A stretch of DNA of 64,000 nt, taken from the NCBI RefSeq assembly GCF_947488835.1, contig NZ_CANLBK010000001.1, positions 1,550,001 through 1,614,000 of the forward strand, written 5' to 3'. The notes below the pieces were generated by a model. That model did not search any database. It was not told where the DNA came from and saw only the letters and a program-made list of their open reading frames with translations. Position numbers and translations under genes: made by a program. Positions 8,309 through 16,145 of the stretch are shown piece by piece (positions within the stretch are counted from its first letter, which is position 1; every line of letters begins with the position of its first letter). The DNA is from an uncultured Marinobacter sp. (GTDB taxonomy: Bacteria; Pseudomonadota; Gammaproteobacteria; Pseudomonadales; Oleiphilaceae).

Positions 8309-8330
8309 AACTTCCTGTGCTGTGGAAAAC

Positions 8331-8358
8331 AAAAAAACACCGGGCAAAGCCCGGTGCA
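8331..8358 (-). terminator. Intrinsic terminator after tctCBA
   Basis: An 8-bp stem (8338-8345 with 8349-8356) and 3-nt loop, followed on the minus strand by seven T (8331-8337). It lies 41 nt after the tctA stop and just before the ribosome binding site of the permease gene. It should end the tctCBA transcript, so the permease is probably transcribed separately. Confidence 0.9.
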
Positions 8359-8398
8359 CATCCTTCCTATTTTCCGCCGAAGCGGCTGACCTTAGCGC

Positions 8399-9931
8399 TT
8401 AGTCGCTAACAGGCCCTTCCTTGATCGCATTGCGCATGCGGCGGCGCAGAATCGGCCCAACCAACGTTGGCAACACCAAACCAAGGCCGGCTACCAACCA
8501 CAATCCTATCGACAGTGGGCTCGACCAGAGTGTGGTCCAATCACCATCCGACAGTATCAGCGCATGGCCCAGGTTCTTCTCCATTTCTGGCCCCAACAAC
8601 AGGCCAAGAATAATGGGTACCAAGGGAATTTCCAGCTTTCGCAGAAGATACCCGCCAACACCAAACAGAATCATGAAGTACAGATCGAAGGTGCTATGGC
8701 TGATGGAGTAGATGCCCACGAACGCCACCATGGTGACTATCGGAAGCAGGTACATCGGTGGCACGGACAGCAGCCTTACAAACACTCCAATCATAGGAAT
8801 GTTCAGTATCAGCAGCAACACGTTACCGATCAGAAGCGCGGCAATAACACCCCACACAATATCGGCGTTCTGGGTGAACATCAGAGGCCCAGGCGTAATA
8901 TTGAGGGAAATCAACATCGCCAGCAATACTGCTGTAGTACCACTTCCAGGCACACCCAAGGTTAGCATGGGTACCAAGGCACCCGACGCCGCGCCATTGT
9001 TGCCGGCTTCCGGTGCCACAACGCCACGAATATCGCCCTCACCAAAGCGGCCTTTTTTGCCCAGTACCGACTTCTCAAGGGTATAGCTTATAAAGCTTCC
9101 CAGAGAGGCTCCCGCACCTGGCAGCACTCCGGCGATAAAGCCGAGCAAACCACCACGCAACTGAGTGGGTACTGTCGACACGACCTCTTTGAAGGTCAGC
9201 GTCATCTTGCCCATTTTCACTTTGCTGCGGCCTTTGCCCATGCGTGCTTCTACAAAAAACAGAAGCTCGGATATGGCAAACAAGCCCACAATCGCCAAGA
9301 TGAAGTCGATGCCCTCATACAGCTCCAGCACACCCCCGGTGTACCTCTGGGTGCCGGTAGAGATATCGATTCCCACGGTGGAAATCATGATACCCATTGC
9401 AGCTGCAATCACTGTCTTCATGGGGTTCTTGCCGGTTATGCCCCCCAGCGTAGCGAAGGCAAGCAAGAACAGTGCGAAGTACTCCGCCGGCCCGAAGGTC
9501 AGCGCAAAGCGCGCCAGCACCGGTGCCAGCATGATCAGCCCTATGGTACCGATCAGACTGCCCGCGAAGGAGGCTATCGCCGATATGGCCAAGGCATCTG
9601 CCGCCCGACCTTTTTGCGCCATGGGATAGCCGTCGAGACAGGTCATCATGGCTGGCTCATCGCCCGGGATATTCAACAAGATCGACGATATCCGGCCGCC
9701 GTACATGGCACCTGCATACACGGAAGTAAGCAAAATCATCGCCGTTTCAGGCGGCAAGCCCAGGGTAAAGGCAAGAGGTATCAGAATGGCTACGCCATTT
9801 GCCGGGCCCAAGCCTGGCAGGCAACCAATCAACGTGCCCACAAAGGCACCAAAGAGCGCAAACATCAGGTTGTACGGCGTTAACGCTACCGCAAACCCGT
9901 CCATCAGAAAGCCAAGTGTTTCCATGGTCAA
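8399..9931 (-). CDS. tctA: Tripartite tricarboxylate transporter large membrane subunit TctA
   Basis: A 510-aa TctA-family permease with about eleven to twelve hydrophobic helices. Conserved features include GCLPGLGPANGVAILIPL near the N-terminus, GGRISSILLNIPGDEP, and LPGAGASLGSFISY with TLGVPGSGTTAVLLAM in the second repeat; the two PGxG repeats are hallmarks of the family. With TctB and the periplasmic TctC it forms a secondary transporter for carboxylates such as citrate, tartrate or terephthalate-like acids. It overlaps tctB by 4 nt and ends the operon at a strong terminator. The substrate cannot be read from the sequence. Confidence 0.95.
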   Translation of the reverse strand: MTMETLGFLMDGFAVALTPYNLMFALFGAFVGTLIGCLPGLGPANGVAILIPLAFTLGLPPETAMILLTSVYAGAMYGGRISSILLNIPGDEPAMMTCLDGYPMAQKGRAADALAISAIASFAGSLIGTIGLIMLAPVLARFALTFGPAEYFALFLLAFATLGGITGKNPMKTVIAAAMGIMISTVGIDISTGTQRYTGGVLELYEGIDFILAIVGLFAISELLFFVEARMGKGRSKVKMGKMTLTFKEVVSTVPTQLRGGLLGFIAGVLPGAGASLGSFISYTLEKSVLGKKGRFGEGDIRGVVAPEAGNNGAASGALVPMLTLGVPGSGTTAVLLAMLISLNITPGPLMFTQNADIVWGVIAALLIGNVLLLILNIPMIGVFVRLLSVPPMYLLPIVTMVAFVGIYSISHSTFDLYFMILFGVGGYLLRKLEIPLVPIILGLLLGPEMEKNLGHALILSDGDWTTLWSSPLSIGLWLVAGLGLVLPTLVGPILRRRMRNAIKEGPVSD

Positions 9932-10374
9932 AAGTCTCCCAACAAGCCAGTGGGCAGGCTCAGAGACAAGCCATAGTTAAATAGCCCAAACACCGCAATG
10001 GCACTGACCAGACCAACTGCAAACGCAGATTTAGCAGGTGCACCCATGCGCCAGCTTAAAGCGCCAACAGCGAGGGTAGTGGAGATAACAAAGCCCAATG
10101 GCTCAAGCAGCAGCGCGTAAATCACCAGTACAATGATCGAAACCACCAATTCCAGGGCTGTTTTTCCTACAGGCCACTGGGTATCAGCATCCGGCTTGAC
10201 CATCAAGTACAGGCTGCCCACCGCCAGCACAACGGCCAGCATGGTGGGAAAGGTTTCCGGCCCTACCCCTTCGGTACCACCGAAGGGTTCAGGCCACTGT
10301 TGCGCCACCCAGCCATAGGCAACCGCTAGCACCAACAGGCACAAGCCCAGAATACGGTCGCCCAGGCCAGTCAT
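9928..10374 (-). CDS. tctB: Tripartite tricarboxylate transporter small membrane subunit TctB
   Basis: A 148-aa protein with four hydrophobic helices and the usual TctB length. The segment LEPLGFVISTTLAVGALSW matches the conserved third helix of the family, and the N-terminus (DRILGLCLLVLAVAYGWVAQ) the first. It overlaps both tctC and tctA by 4 nt (ATGA type), so the three subunits are translationally coupled in the order C-B-A. TctB pairs with TctA in the inner membrane; its exact role is poorly known. Confidence 0.93.
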   Translation of the reverse strand: MTGLGDRILGLCLLVLAVAYGWVAQQWPEPFGGTEGVGPETFPTMLAVVLAVGSLYLMVKPDADTQWPVGKTALELVVSIIVLVIYALLLEPLGFVISTTLAVGALSWRMGAPAKSAFAVGLVSAIAVFGLFNYGLSLSLPTGLLGDF

Positions 10375-11348
10375 TTCAGTAGACCGATTTCCCGGGACAG
10401 GGTTTCAATGTCCTGCACCTGGTTGGTTACAAAGCTCTCAAACTCGCCGGCTTTCGGGTGGAACGGAATCAGGCCGTTGCTCTTCATTACCGCCTTCCAC
10501 TCATCACTGGCGTACAAGGTGTCTACCGCGTCTACCCAGTACTTCTGAGCTTCTGCGGAGGTGTCTTTCGGCATATAGAATCCGCGCCAGTTGGGGCCAA
10601 GCGCATCAATGCCTTGTTCGCGAGCGGTAGGAATGTGGTTGAATTTGCCCGGCAAGCGCTCTTCAGAAAGCACTGCAATCACGCGCAAATCACCGGAATC
10701 CATAAAGCCGGTTGCTTCCGATACGTCACCTGTGAACGCATCCACCTGGCCACCCACTACCTGGGTCATGGCTTCGCCACCGTTGTTGTACGACAGGTAA
10801 GGAATAGAAGGGAGGTTTTCAGCACCAGCCGCTTTTGCTGCGATAAGCACCTTCAGGTGATCCCAGCCGCCACGGGCACTGCCACCGGCGAACTTGACCG
10901 AACGCGGGTTCTCTTTCAGCGCGTCCATCAACTGGTTCAGGTTTTCATACTTGGAATCTTTACTCACTGCGATGATGCCGTAGTCTGCGCCCAACGCACC
11001 GACCCACTTCACCATTGAAGCATCCATACCGGGGAACTGCTTCTGAGCCAAACGGGTAGTTGTAGCGGTAGAGGCCGCGACAATCAGTTTTTCGTCGTTT
11101 TTACGCTTACTTACGGTGTGAGCATAAGCTACGCCGCCACCTGCACCCGCCATGTTTACGGTTTGTACAGAGCCGCTTACCAGATCCAGATCCTGCATAA
11201 CCTTACCCACACTACGGCAGGTAAAATCCCAGCCGCCGCCAGGATCGGCCGGTGCCAAACACTCAACTTTTCCGCTGGGCTCCCATGCCATGGCTGACAT
11301 ACTGAACGCAGCCGCTGCTGCAAATGCTATTGTTGTTTTGAAAAACAT
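10371..11348 (-). CDS. tctC: Tripartite tricarboxylate transporter substrate-binding protein TctC
   Basis: A 325-aa periplasmic binding protein with a clear Sec signal peptide (MFFKTTIAFAAAAAFSMSAMA, cleavage after AMA near residue 21). The mature protein starts WEPSGKVECLAPADPGGGWD; the PGGGWD loop contacts the ligand carboxylate in Bug/TctC proteins. C-terminal RGFYMPKD and the last helix fit the family. The ATG at 11348 is preferred over 11354 and a GTG at 11357 because GAGG lies eight bases upstream of it. It is the first gene of tctCBA and is divergent from the sensor kinase, which suggests that the two-component pair controls it. Confidence 0.94.
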   Translation of the reverse strand: MFFKTTIAFAAAAAFSMSAMAWEPSGKVECLAPADPGGGWDFTCRSVGKVMQDLDLVSGSVQTVNMAGAGGGVAYAHTVSKRKNDEKLIVAASTATTTRLAQKQFPGMDASMVKWVGALGADYGIIAVSKDSKYENLNQLMDALKENPRSVKFAGGSARGGWDHLKVLIAAKAAGAENLPSIPYLSYNNGGEAMTQVVGGQVDAFTGDVSEATGFMDSGDLRVIAVLSEERLPGKFNHIPTAREQGIDALGPNWRGFYMPKDTSAEAQKYWVDAVDTLYASDEWKAVMKSNGLIPFHPKAGEFESFVTNQVQDIETLSREIGLLK

Positions 11349-11530
11349 ATTCATCACCTCATTGTTGTTTCAATAAACAGACTAGAAGGCAATCCGTATT
11401 TTCTGAAGCTTGCGAGCGTAATTCACTTAAAAAAACTAATGCGCTTTTTGTTCATAAAGTTCACGAGCAAACTTCGCTTGCCTGATTTAACCTGAACCTT
11501 GCCGCCGACAGACGATTCTGAATAAAGCCT
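11349..11530. promoter_or_regulatory. Divergent promoter region between tctC and the CitAB-type genes
   Basis: A 182-nt AT-rich intergenic region serving two divergent transcription units. Three TTCA-type repeats occur on the plus strand: TTCAC at 11422, TTCAT at 11451 and TTCAC at 11460, in an A/T-rich setting. Response regulators of the CitB/DcuR class bind AT-rich direct repeats, so these are candidate sites. No convincing sigma-54 element was seen on either strand. Confidence 0.4.
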
Positions 11531-13177
11531 ATGCCTTCAAAGCGACGCACAAAACTCAAAACCCGCATGATTCTCACTCTGGGCCTATTGAGCGCATTAC
11601 AAACTCTGTTTATTGGCCTGTTTGCGGGTTACTACCTGAGCGAATCCTTGTACAACGAGATTGGCCAGCGCGCTCTGATGGTGGCTAAAACCATCGCCGC
11701 AAGCCCCTCAATTATAGAAGGCATTCAGCAGCGTAACATTGAAGACCTGAACACCCTCACCCACACGCTAGCCACCACCAACGAAGCCTTATTTATCGTT
11801 ATTGGCGACCACGATGCCATCCGCCTGGCTCACCCCTCGCCAAGCCGCATTGGGCACTCAATGGCCGACGACGATGGCGATCACGGCTATCAAGCACTGG
11901 TAGAGGGTGAGGGTTATATCGCCCGGGCCTTAGGTAATCTGGGCGAGTCCATGCGCGGCAAAGCACCGGTATTTGACCCCGCCAGCGGCGCCATCATCGG
12001 GATAGTGTCGGTGGGCTACAGTGTGGCTCAGGTTGAGGCCACTGTGCAGCACTACAACTTCATACTTTACGGCGTTCTGGGCGTAGTGTTGTTGGTGAGT
12101 ATTCTGGCCGCTGTGGTGATTGCCAGCCGTTTCAAAAGTGCAATTTTTGGCCTGGAACCGGAAGAAATTGCCGGCCTGTTCCAGGAGCGCGACGCCACGC
12201 TGCAATCCGTGCGTGAAGGCATCATCGCCATCAATCGCGATGGCGTTATAACTACCGTTAATCTCGCGGCTTTGACCACCCTGGGCCTGGATGAAAACAC
12301 GCCCATAGCCGGCCGGCCCATTCTCGACATAATCCCGGAAAGCGACCTGATGTCGGTTTTAACCAGTGGCATACCGGATTTCGATCGTGAGATATGGCTT
12401 CGCAACAAGCAGATGGTGGTCAACAGACTGCCCATGCGCCAAGGCGACGACATTATCGGAGTAGTGGCCAGCTTCCGCCTGCGCAACGAGCTGGATCATG
12501 TCAGCCAGCAACTCACCCACATTCAACAGTACGCCGATACGCTGCGCAGCCAGACCCACGAATACTCCAACAAACTGCACACCATTGCCGGGTTGATCCA
12601 ATTGGGCGCCTACGACGATGCACTGGGGCTTATCGGCAGTGAAGTGAGCAGTCATCAGGCACTAATTCACCTGCTACTGGAAGCCGTGCCAGACCCGATC
12701 ATTGCCGGCTGCTTGCTGGGAAAACACAACCGCGCGCGGGAAATGGGCCTGCACTTGGACATAGACCCAGGCAGCCAGATGACGGACCTGCCAGACAACT
12801 TGCCACGGGATCAGCTGGTGAGCGTGCTGGGCAACCTGATTGATAATGCACTGGAAGCCACCCGCCGCCACACAGGCGCAAACGGTCGGGTACAGCTATC
12901 TATGACAGATCTTGGCCAGGAACTGATCTTTGAAGTGGAAGATCAGGGCCCGGGTGTGGCCCCGGAACTGCAAAACCAGATTTTTGAGAAGGGCGTAACC
13001 AGCAAAGCCGGCCATAAACACGGATATGGGCTACATTTGGTACGCAAGTTTCTGGATAGCTGGGGCGGCTCGATTACCGTGGAAAACCTGAGCGCGGCTG
13101 GCGGCAGCCGCTTCACATTATACTTACCCAAAAAACCAACAGGCAGGAGCCAACCGTGCCCCCAATCCGACTGCTGA
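11531..13177 (+). CDS. CitA/DcuS-family sensor histidine kinase
   Basis: A 548-aa membrane kinase that probably senses a carboxylate outside the cell. TM1 spans about residues 11-35, the periplasmic sensor (Cache/PAS type) 36-176, TM2 177-199, and a cytoplasmic PAS domain about 215-320. The dimerisation segment has the phospho-acceptor His343 in QTHEYSNKLH, and the HATPase domain follows (N box NLIDNALEA, G boxes DQGPGVAPE and HGYGLHLV). This order and the HEYxNKLH box are specific to the CitA/DcuS group. It overlaps the regulator gene by 22 nt and is divergent from tctC, so tricarboxylate-type control of tctCBA is the natural inference. Confidence 0.92.
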   Translation: MPSKRRTKLKTRMILTLGLLSALQTLFIGLFAGYYLSESLYNEIGQRALMVAKTIAASPSIIEGIQQRNIEDLNTLTHTLATTNEALFIVIGDHDAIRLAHPSPSRIGHSMADDDGDHGYQALVEGEGYIARALGNLGESMRGKAPVFDPASGAIIGIVSVGYSVAQVEATVQHYNFILYGVLGVVLLVSILAAVVIASRFKSAIFGLEPEEIAGLFQERDATLQSVREGIIAINRDGVITTVNLAALTTLGLDENTPIAGRPILDIIPESDLMSVLTSGIPDFDREIWLRNKQMVVNRLPMRQGDDIIGVVASFRLRNELDHVSQQLTHIQQYADTLRSQTHEYSNKLHTIAGLIQLGAYDDALGLIGSEVSSHQALIHLLLEAVPDPIIAGCLLGKHNRAREMGLHLDIDPGSQMTDLPDNLPRDQLVSVLGNLIDNALEATRRHTGANGRVQLSMTDLGQELIFEVEDQGPGVAPELQNQIFEKGVTSKAGHKHGYGLHLVRKFLDSWGGSITVENLSAAGGSRFTLYLPKKPTGRSQPCPQSDC

Positions 13178-13851
13178 TCGCCGAAGACGACCGCCAGATT
13201 GCGGAAATCCAACGCCGCTTTGTTCAGCGCCTGGAGCAGGTGGAACTGTGCGGCATAGCCCACACTCTGGCCGATGCACGGGAACAGGCTGAGGTACTGC
13301 AGCCCGACCTGATATTGCTGGATGTGTATTTCCCCGACGGCAGCGGGCTGGATTTATTGCGCGAGCTACGCGCTAGCGACAACAGCACCGACATCATTCT
13401 GATAACCGCTGCCAAAGAGGTTGAGACCCTTCGCACCGCTCTGCGCGGCGGCGTGTTTGATTACATTCTAAAGCCACTGGTATTCGAACGATTGGAAGAA
13501 GCCATCAACCGCTTTCGCGACCATCTTGCGCGCCTGTCCACACTAAAACACCTTGGGCAGGATGAAGTGGACGCCATACTCCCACGCAATTCCGGCGATA
13601 CACACCACGATCAAAACCACCGCCTGCCCAAAGGCATTGATGTAATTACCCTCGATAAGATTCGTGAACTGATTGCAGGCGGCAAGCCCTGGAGCGCGGA
13701 AGAAGTCGGCAGCGCTATGGGCGCTTCCCGCACAACTGCCAGGCGATATCTGGAATACATGACCGGCACAGGCACCCTTGTGGCGGAAGTCAGCTATGGC
13801 AGCATTGGCCGACCAGAACGGCGCTACCGAATGCAGCGCCCGCCATCCTGA
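13156..13851 (+). CDS. CitB/DcuR-family response regulator
   Basis: A 231-aa regulator. The receiver domain covers residues 4-120: acidic pair Asp11/Asp12, phospho-acceptor Asp56 (LLDVYFPDGSG), and conserved Lys near 106 (ILKPL). The C-terminal part (about 165-225) has a helix-turn-helix of the CitB/DcuR type (SAEEVGSAMGASRTTARRYL). Translation starts at GTG 13156 with CAGGAGC upstream and overlaps the kinase by 22 nt. It should be phosphorylated by the adjacent kinase and activate the divergent tctCBA operon; this target is inferred from position. Confidence 0.92.
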   Translation: MPPIRLLIAEDDRQIAEIQRRFVQRLEQVELCGIAHTLADAREQAEVLQPDLILLDVYFPDGSGLDLLRELRASDNSTDIILITAAKEVETLRTALRGGVFDYILKPLVFERLEEAINRFRDHLARLSTLKHLGQDEVDAILPRNSGDTHHDQNHRLPKGIDVITLDKIRELIAGGKPWSAEEVGSAMGASRTTARRYLEYMTGTGTLVAEVSYGSIGRPERRYRMQRPPS

Positions 13852-13893
13852 CATTATTAGTATTGGCCACGTGCACCCAGCATCTGCCCGTCT

Positions 13894-14532
13894 CTAATGG
13901 CGCACCCGTGCAACATCGTCGGCGGTGGCATCAGCTTCGAGCTGGTTACCGAAGTGGGTACGGAGGTAGTTAACAACGTCTGCGATCTGCTGATTGGTCA
14001 GCTCTTCTCGAAAACCTGGCATTCCCCGAAAACCATTGAGGATTACATCCATGGCATAAAACGGTGTTCGCAGCCGCTCATCGCCTACAAATGAGGGATA
14101 ATCCCCTGCGCCACTTGCCCCTTGGCCATCCACCATATGACAGGCCTGGCACATGGTGTGATAAAGCTCCTCCCCCGTTGTAGTGGAAAAGCGATTGTGG
14201 TCTGCAAACAGCTTTTCCCATTCCGGTTTTACCTTGAAGTCATCCGCTGAGTATGGCTCTGAAAGGTCTTCATCATAGGGCGTTCGAGGCTGTTTCAGAT
14301 TTATATTTGCGCTGTCGTTTGTCCAGGGCGGTGTGCGGCGTTCGCCAGCATCCCTGGCCAAGTTGGGGCCGCCGCTCTCACCTCCTTTATATGTGCTTTC
14401 ACTGCTTGCAGGCTGGCTTTTGACGGCAGTCTCCTGGCCGTCATCAGAAGAGTTTCCCTGAGCACTCGTCATCAAGGGCAATGTGCCTATACCGAGGAAA
14501 AGCAGGGTAAACGTGATGTTGTTCTTAAGCAT
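13894..14532 (-). CDS. Periplasmic monoheme cytochrome c
   Basis: A 212-aa secreted cytochrome with signal peptide MLKNNITFTLLFLGIGTLPL...TSAQG. A Ser/Gly/Asp/Pro-rich linker follows, then a class I cytochrome c domain with CQACH as heme site and a GMPGF Met as the likely sixth ligand. The true start is ATG 14532, which overlaps the amine oxidase stop by 8 nt; the longer frame reaching 14913 lies inside the oxidase gene in another frame and is an artefact. As the last gene of a three-gene redox operon it is the likely immediate electron acceptor of the flavoenzyme. A divergent tail-to-tail arrangement with the response regulator leaves 42 nt. Confidence 0.9.
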   Translation of the reverse strand: MLKNNITFTLLFLGIGTLPLMTSAQGNSSDDGQETAVKSQPASSESTYKGGESGGPNLARDAGERRTPPWTNDSANINLKQPRTPYDEDLSEPYSADDFKVKPEWEKLFADHNRFSTTTGEELYHTMCQACHMVDGQGASGAGDYPSFVGDERLRTPFYAMDVILNGFRGMPGFREELTNQQIADVVNYLRTHFGNQLEADATADDVARVRH

Positions 14533-16135
14533 CTCTAGCCCTCGCCGTAGCCGTTGCTTTTTCATGGAGCCGCTTGCTGGCGTCCATGCCGGAGAGAATG
14601 GCTCCCTCCAGCCAAGCAGGGATGTAGGAGCAATGCTCGCCCGCAAGCACCATGCGATTATCGATCTCGCACAGAGTGTCGTAATGGGCTTCACGGAGCT
14701 GCTCTGTCCAGAGGCCGTAACAACCCAGAGACCAAGGAGAAAGGTGCCACGACCAGGAAACACCGGAGAGAAACTCTTTCTCATACTGCGGGTGTATCTG
14801 TTTGCCGTAAGCAACCGCCAGCGCAATCCGTTCCCGCGCCGGCATGGACGACATGGTAAAGCTGGTGGCGTCATCAATGGTGTAAGCGCCCAATAAAACT
14901 GCGGGCCCGTCACTGAAGTAATCGTACATAGGGTAGGAAATAGCCTTGATTGGCAGGTCGGTATAGCTCACCCCACCAAATATGCTTTCATCTTGCTCCC
15001 AGAACCGACGCTTGAACTCAAGCCCGGTTTTAACCGAGCTTGCATAGGGCACCGCCGCTATCGCCTCGCGCATTGCCGGGGAAACGTCCACCGGAATCTG
15101 ACTGAGAACAGACAAGGGAATCGTACACACGCACCAGCCTGCAGTTCGTGTCATCACATCATCCGGGTTATCCGGGTCGATATAATGCACTGTCACTTCT
15201 TTATCTGATTGTTCTATTCGCACTATCTGTCGACCGTATTCGATCAAATCACCAACCTCACCGGCAAACCCGCGCGCGATTTCTTCCATACCACCGGCAG
15301 GTTCAAACATCGTGTGCTGATAGGAGGTGTTAAAGTAATCCAGCAGCATCCCCCACAAACCCGAATGCAGAAGCTCCTTGAAATCCAGCGGCTCACTGGG
15401 TGACGGCTTGGGCATTAACCCCGCCGCAGGCCAGTTTTCGTAACCCCGATAGGCGCTGGCCTTCATGCTTTTCTGGTATTTGTGGTTATCTGTCAGGTGG
15501 CCCCAGTCATCAAGCTGGGCAAGCAAGGCATCAGCATCTTCCTGGGTAAGCACATCATCCAGTGCAGCCTGATTCGTCGCTTTTGCAAGCAATTCGGAGG
15601 TGTAGCCGTGTATATCGGTCAATACCTCGCGCACGCGCTGGGGCTTACCGCCAAACGCCTTGGAGGAATGAACGTAGGCGTTGTAGTTCAGTTGGATAAA
15701 GGGCTCAAGTTTCACCCCGAACTTTTTGCAATAGTGCAACACACCGTAATGGTGATAAGGGATACGCCATGGGCCGGGGTTGATGTAGTTACCCGGCGCA
15801 AAGTTGCAATGCTGGGTTTCACCGGAGAGGTCGGTAAAAGTATCACCACTATGAATGGAATAGCAGCGCCCGCCAGGGCGCCGGTTGTACTCAAGAATGG
15901 TAACGTCGTAGCCAGCCTTGCGCATTTCGTAGGCGGCGGTCATGCCGGCAAGGCCGGCGCCCAGAATCAACACACTGGCGCCCGAGGGCGCCCCGGAAAG
16001 GTTCAGCTCACTGGTAAATGTTGACGCTTTGGCAAACCCCATCGAGGACATCGCAGAATACATTGCAGCAGCACCGGCTGTCTTGCCAATCATCGTCAGC
16101 AGATCTCGCCGCGTTAAAAAAGAGCTTGTAGTCAT
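14525..16135 (-). CDS. Tat-exported flavin amine oxidase/dehydrogenase
   Basis: A 536-aa FAD enzyme of the amine oxidase family. The N-terminus (MTTSSFLTRRDLLTMIGK) has a twin-arginine export signal with a following hydrophobic stretch. The FAD dinucleotide fold is at about residues 50-85 (VLILGAGLAGMTAAYEM, then EYNRRPGGRCYS). The C-terminal FAD-binding segment is MVLAGEHCSYIPAWLEGAILSG. The ATG at 16135, 10 nt after the upstream stop, gives the Tat signal at the very N-terminus. Flanking cytochrome c genes suggest that it passes electrons to cytochrome c and not to oxygen, as shown for the related nicotine-degrading enzyme NicA2. Substrate unknown: an amine or amino acid. Confidence 0.88.
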   Translation of the reverse strand: MTTSSFLTRRDLLTMIGKTAGAAAMYSAMSSMGFAKASTFTSELNLSGAPSGASVLILGAGLAGMTAAYEMRKAGYDVTILEYNRRPGGRCYSIHSGDTFTDLSGETQHCNFAPGNYINPGPWRIPYHHYGVLHYCKKFGVKLEPFIQLNYNAYVHSSKAFGGKPQRVREVLTDIHGYTSELLAKATNQAALDDVLTQEDADALLAQLDDWGHLTDNHKYQKSMKASAYRGYENWPAAGLMPKPSPSEPLDFKELLHSGLWGMLLDYFNTSYQHTMFEPAGGMEEIARGFAGEVGDLIEYGRQIVRIEQSDKEVTVHYIDPDNPDDVMTRTAGWCVCTIPLSVLSQIPVDVSPAMREAIAAVPYASSVKTGLEFKRRFWEQDESIFGGVSYTDLPIKAISYPMYDYFSDGPAVLLGAYTIDDATSFTMSSMPARERIALAVAYGKQIHPQYEKEFLSGVSWSWHLSPWSLGCYGLWTEQLREAHYDTLCEIDNRMVLAGEHCSYIPAWLEGAILSGMDASKRLHEKATATARARDA

Positions 16136-16145
16136 GTGACGGACC

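Noticed and set aside
13894..14913. 339-aa version of the monoheme cytochrome
   Set aside because: The first 127 codons lie in another frame of the amine oxidase gene; a signal peptide begins at ATG 14532.
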